Below, one piece after another: positions 59,704 to 64,000 of a stretch of DNA of 64,000 nucleotides. Origin of the DNA: Xestospongia bergquistia (Eukaryota > Porifera > Demospongiae > Haplosclerida > Petrosiidae); assembly GCA_963965975.1 (NCBI GenBank), contig OZ014411.1, forward strand, positions 1,969,001-2,033,000, in the 5' to 3' direction. The notes under the pieces were generated by a model. It saw nothing but the letters and a program-made list of their open reading frames with translations. It was not told the DNA's origin and did no database searches. Within the stretch, counting starts at the first letter, position 1; every line of letters starts with the position of its first letter. The translations under genes were made by a program, and so were the position numbers.

Positions 59704-61246
59704 TTTGGTACTCCTGTATAGTCTCTTTGATTTACAGAACTTGATAGAACTAGATAGAACAATCCGAAAAATCTAGAAGAAAAACATCGAGAACATAAAG
59801 ATAAGACAGAAGCTAGACAAGCACTAAATTTAGGTACTGGTGCTAACATCTTAATTACCTAAACAGTTTGAAATCTAGGGCTCATGAGACACACCTATTA
59901 AAACATTAAACAAACAAATACCGTATATTCTATTTGTTTGTTTAAGATGAATCATACTTGACGTGTAGGAGCTTTAAATAATACTCATGAAAGAACAATA
60001 AACAATTGTGGGTGCATGTCGACAAACTTAAATCTCGGCATGGTCATTGCATTGCCCTCACATTTCTCATATTTGAGTGTCAACTTGTTAAACATAATCG
60101 TTATTAATATCTATGTTGTAATTAGTTGGTGAGCCAAGGCTACAAATTATAACAGACATTACATAGATATTCTCCTTTTAAATCTTCTCATCTAGTTATC
60201 AATAAGACAGAACTAGTAACTGTATGACTTTATTAATTTAAATATTTTTCTCCTCATTATTTTTTGAATGTTTAATAGAAGAGAACCTAACTTTACTTAC
60301 TCAATGATAATCCACTTTGGTTTCTTTATGAAACCCTATCTTAGTCATACAGACCAAGTATCTGCCGCCTTCTTAAGAGAAAATTATACATAGGATCTAA
60401 ATTGCAATTATAGATTCATAATAGCAACATTGTTAAGACTCTTAAAAGTCACTATAAGTAGCAAATGATAGCTATTGAACATTACTTGAACTATATTAAT
60501 AATTAAAACAACGAGAATTCTGCATTTTTGACAGCTGCATGACTCAAGGAATACAAATTTCCCAGTACAGCAGAAAATGTTACTTATTGGAAGAATTATT
60601 TTTTAAACAAGTAAACTGACTTAGAAAGACTGTTTAACAAACGTTATTGACAGAAATGACACAAATAAGATTATCTGCAGTAAAGATTTGATGTCATAGC
60701 TATAAAAACACTCAATATAAATGTCAACAAAACTGAGACATAAACAAGATAAAATGGGATTTGAACCTGGTATCAATCTCTCTATATATCACTACTACTG
60801 GCCATTTAAAAATTATTCTGTCATTCAAGAGATGGATACTAGTGATATAAAAAAGTATCCATCTCTTGCACAAGGCTTCAATTATATCGGGAATAAATTA
60901 CCTTTTCGATTCTAGTTGGATTTTACATAATGGTTTAGACAAATTGTGGTTTTATGGAACCTCAGTACTGGGTTTACATTATATTGATATTAAATATGGC
61001 AATCAAAGCTTTGTTTGATATGACACAATACTTTTATAAATGCCAGGTTAAAACCCAATTATTTAGGATTTGTTCTACATTTGCAAATCCTATCAACTGG
61101 ATGTTGATGCGGTTGCAACACTGTTAGTATGACTTGCACAAGAGGCACATTCATGAGAATAGCTTTTAGTGAACAATAATATCTTGCAGATAATCCCAAG
61201 AGAAAATTATTTAAAGAAATTGTTAGTTATAGTAGAGTCTATATCT
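59704..61246. other. Intergenic region, copy B
   Basis: Counterpart of 33,820-35,598 without the foldback MITE. It includes the conserved hairpin at 60,826-60,868. The plus-strand frame 60721-60915 differs from its copy-A counterpart at one residue but shows no protein pattern. Confidence 0.45.
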
Positions 61247-63337
61247 TTATTGTCTTTGTCCAATGTAACGATAGACTTTCATTTCTATAACACATTTTAC
61301 ATTTCCACAATAACAGGTGATATTCTCTTCTTCAGATTGCTGAATTAGAACTTGACTTTCAGTATCATTTTCAACTTGTTCCTGATTTTCTATTTCAAAA
61401 AGACTAGAGAGCAATGTCTTTCTTATACCATAATCACATAACTTACTTAGTAGGAGGTACATAACATAAAAAGTTATGGCTCACATTAATGCCAGCAATT
61501 TTTAAAGGTCTTATTGTTAACATTAGACAATTGTTGGCTATGTCCTTATCATTTTTAAAATTCTTCAATAATAAATTCACTAAATAAAAGTAACCATCAT
61601 GTCATTATTATATTATCATACCAGTGACACGTTGTGTATCTTCTGTAATTGGACCCACTGTAAAAAAGTTAATATAGAAATCTTGATTGTTTGTTCCACT
61701 TCTACGACTTTCTCTAAAACGTTCTTCTTTTAGAGGTTTTTTTGAAAACATGACTTTATCTAGATGTTGACGTAACTAATTACAATTAATGATTAACTAA
61801 TAACTGTGGCAGTCTTACAAGTTTATTAGGATTATAAAAGAACTTTTTCGGCAAAGTAATGATATCTACTTCATTGAAAAGAGGATCCAGTTTTACTATT
61901 TCTTTATTATTGCGATAATGTGAATGAAAATTCAACACACAGACCTAATTAGTATTGAAAAATATAATACTATTATAGATCATGTACTTACTTCTTGAAA
62001 ACACCATGTAACTTTTTTTTTTTGAAAACTCCAGCTAGCTAAAATGAATAAGCAACCAAGTCCATCAAATGACACATCTATAGCCATAAGATCTGTATGA
62101 CTATCTCGATGGCATTTAACCCGTTTTAAAACGCTATGTACCCTGCTTTTAAAACTCTTTTAGAAAAAATAGGTAGTAAACATATAGTAGTAACAAGAAA
62201 TATCATAAAGTCATATACAATATGCAAACTAACTTGATCATTAGACATCCCAGCATCATTTTGTATTGGTTCTTTGCAATTCATGGAGAGTTCATGATAT
62301 TGATGTTTCATTTCTCTCATAATCTGAAGTTCTTTAAATGTTGCTCCTCGTCCAGAACTAGTACGAAACAACATTAAAACTAAAAAGTCTAGATCACTTC
62401 TAATTCTTGGAGTGCAAGGATTTTTTAAGGGACTAGATGGAAAATAACTATCATGTGGTAAATTAGATTGTGTACAAAATGTAGCAACAGTTTTGTGACC
62501 TAGCTCTTCAGTATGACGTAGTAGACACCAAAAGAAAGCATAGACAAGAACTATAATAATCAAACAAAGGAATATAATGTCACCATAACGTAATAGAGAA
62601 AGGAAACGAAGTGAAGGATAAACACACACCACAGAATTTGTAATAGGCCATTTTCTAGAATCAAAAATAATCCTGTCTTGTTGTGATTCAGTTGGACATA
62701 TAAACATTTCTGAGAAATCATCAAAAAATGATATGCTAAAAATAATTGAGCCAAAGACTACCACTAACTGTACTACTAGTTTGACAAGATAGAATATATA
62801 GATTTTTGGTAGAAAAATCTGCCGAGTACATATGACAATTGGTCTAGTATATTCAACTTCTAATCGATGAATAATGTCAAAATTTTTTTGTGAATATTCT
62901 CCACTAGAACCTTCCCTTAATTGATCGATATTAGAAACAAGATCAAAGAAAAAATGGAAACTTGCATCAAAAACAGTTCTCCACAAAAAATGAGGTCCAA
63001 GTATCAGAAAACCATGAATTAAAATAAAAAGAGTGAAGTATTCTGACCTTGGTAAACTTGAGAGACAATAGTTGTTAATATAAGCAACTTCTTCACGACT
63101 TGTACCATTAGGAACATAACATGTTACTGTATAATTACGAAAGAATTCAACAGACACATCTAGAAAAGACAAACCAAAACTGGCTGCCACCAACCACTTG
63201 ATAATTTCATCCCAATAAAACTCCTTCCTTTGGATTATAGGTGACGGTTGATTGTCTGAGTTAATGGTCTCCCTCTTCTTTAACTCAGAGGCTAAATCTT
63301 GTAATACGTCCAAAGTAACAGAGTCAACGTGGGACAT
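61247..63337 (-). CDS. Four-TM LRRC8/pannexin-like membrane protein
   Basis: Five exons with agreeing phases: 62234-63337, 61992-62156, 61819-61944, 61622-61775, 61247-61479; 1782 nt, 593 aa. Exon 1 holds four membrane segments: WLVAASFGLSFLDVSVEFF, YFTLFILIHGFLILGPHF, FYLVKLVVQLVVVFGSIIF and DIIFLCLIIIVLVYAFFW. Between TM1 and TM2, and again between TM3 and TM4, lies a loop with two cysteines (CYVP...NNYC; ICPTE...VCVYPS), the layout of the connexin-like large-pore channels (innexin, pannexin, LRRC8). A CxYPS-TM4-FFWCLLR stretch and a following DLDFLVLML segment recall the LRRC8 N-terminal region. No leucine-rich repeats are seen; the C-terminal ~225 residues are unrecognised and end in a hydrophobic stretch (ITFYVMYLLL). 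If the first intron (77 nt) were retained, the frame would end at 62126 with 403 aa. The last exon is duplicated at 35599. Confidence 0.65.
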
Positions 63338-64000
63338 ATTTTAGGGGTGTTTCTAAGTGTAACTATTTAGGGATGACATCATCAATTGTTAAAACACTCC
63401 CGTAAATTCTAAACATAGTAACAATCGTTGCTTCTTCCCGCGTTGCTAGGCAACCGACTAAACAACAGCCTAGAACTACGAAAGGAACTATAATATGTAT
63501 GTATGGCGTCTCCTTATGCATTGGCACAATTGCCAGGACTTTGAAAACTTTGAAATACATGATGTAACCGAGTGAACAGTCTCTAGTAAATGTCATTTAC
63601 GTCTGTTAGATGACTGCCATTATTTTTGTTATAAATGGGTGAATATTGAAGTCTCTTTGCCAACTGTATTCTAATAGATATTGATTAGCTAAAAAAGTAT
63701 AGAGAGTAGCCTTGCAATGATCACAAATTATCAAAGCCTCTTTCATTGTTAAATTATTTCTTAACTATCATTCAGTATTTTTCCGGATTGTTGAAACAGG
63801 AACTGAAAAGAATCTTTCTCAGAAAGTATGGATATGTTTTATAAAATGAAAGAGTTGTTCCTTTCATTGCAAGGAGAAAGTCTAGTACTAGTACTTTCAA
63901 TTCTAATATATCACTATATATAGTAGTATGTCACATAACAATCATATTACCTACTAACTGCAATAAAGAAAATGGAAGAACATATAGTACAATTAGAGAA
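63338..64000. other. Upstream region of the four-TM gene
   Basis: Contains the short ORF 63363-63596 on the same strand and otherwise AT-rich sequence with no supported exon. It is the likely promoter region of the four-TM gene. Confidence 0.4.
63363..63596 (-). CDS. Possible 77 aa membrane microprotein or upstream ORF
   Basis: An ATG-started frame of 77 codons that ends 25 nt before the ATG of the four-TM gene on the same strand. It has one hydrophobic segment (IIVPFVVLGCCLVGCLA) between polar ends, and local GC content is higher than in the flanks, which favours a coding role. It could be a separate small gene, a long upstream ORF on the same transcript, or chance. I recognise no family. 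Confidence 0.35.
   Translation of the reverse strand: MTFTRDCSLGYIMYFKVFKVLAIVPMHKETPYIHIIVPFVVLGCCLVGCLATREEATIVTMFRIYGSVLTIDDVIPK

Larger units (their letters stand above)
35929..61493. repeat. Copy B of ~25 kb tandem duplicated block
   Basis: Counterpart of 10,780-35,833, about 25.6 kb. Beyond the shared genes it has an internal second duplication: ~45,050-47,450 recurs at ~51,600-53,750. It has death-domain exons absent from A, and lacks the hAT-like remnant, microprotein A2 and the foldback MITE. Confidence 0.93.

Noticed and set aside
62126..62233. C-terminal extension of the 403-codon frame of the four-TM gene
   Set aside because: A GTTAGT donor at 62233 and an acceptor at 62157 remove it and keep phase into four more coding exons, so it is probably intron.

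Overview
The window looks like a piece of an animal genome, most probably a demosponge of the Amphimedon type. This is inferred from the AT-rich sequence, short GT-AG introns (often 50-100 nt), closely packed genes, a Roc-COR GTPase joined to a death domain, and recognisable animal genes (IPMK/IP6K family kinase, THEM6-like protein, LRRC8/pannexin-like four-TM protein). No bacterial operon, rRNA, tRNA or CRISPR was recognised.

Left flank (1-10.78 kb): a frameshifted, apparently intronless glycosyltransferase-like gene (389-1194, +), a single-exon THEM6-like gene (2225-2881, -), repeats with a TA-flanked MITE, and a seven-exon inositol polyphosphate kinase (4388-11769, -) whose splice phases all agree and give 449 aa.

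Centre (about 10.78-61.49 kb): a head-to-tail tandem repeat of a ~25 kb block. Copy A is ~10,780-35,833 and copy B ~35,929-61,493, separated by ~95 bp of unrelated sequence. The left edge lies in intron 1 of the kinase and the right edge just upstream of the last exon of a membrane-protein gene. The junction therefore carries an orphan last exon (35599-35822) beside an orphan first exon (36765-36950), while both edge genes stay complete on the outside. Two separated haplotypes assembled in tandem would look the same and must be excluded.

Content of the block (all minus strand): (i) genes for ~74-82 aa single-pass membrane microproteins built from four tiny exons; (ii) a Roc-COR GTPase with a C-terminal membrane anchor, preceded in copy B by a death domain; (iii) a 248 aa protein with two membrane segments and an unrecognised ~120 aa N-terminal region; (iv) in copy B, a possible death-domain protein without a membrane segment. 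A near-identical ~45 bp leader with the start codon precedes the microprotein and GTPase genes, and almost every exon joins in phase 1, so death, GQYM/QQGQ, membrane and tail modules can be exchanged without breaking frame. I infer a lineage-specific, rapidly rearranging family of membrane-anchored death-domain/Roc-COR signalling proteins, with microproteins sharing the membrane-proximal modules. Their biological role is not shown by the sequence.

The two copies differ by large indels (death-domain exons only in B, an extra GQYM exon and a hAT-like remnant only in A), by a foldback MITE in A, by a different single-base frameshift in each GTPase, and by a lost splice donor in one copy-B microprotein gene.

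Right flank (61.5-64 kb): five exons of the four-TM protein (61247-63337, -) and a short upstream ORF.
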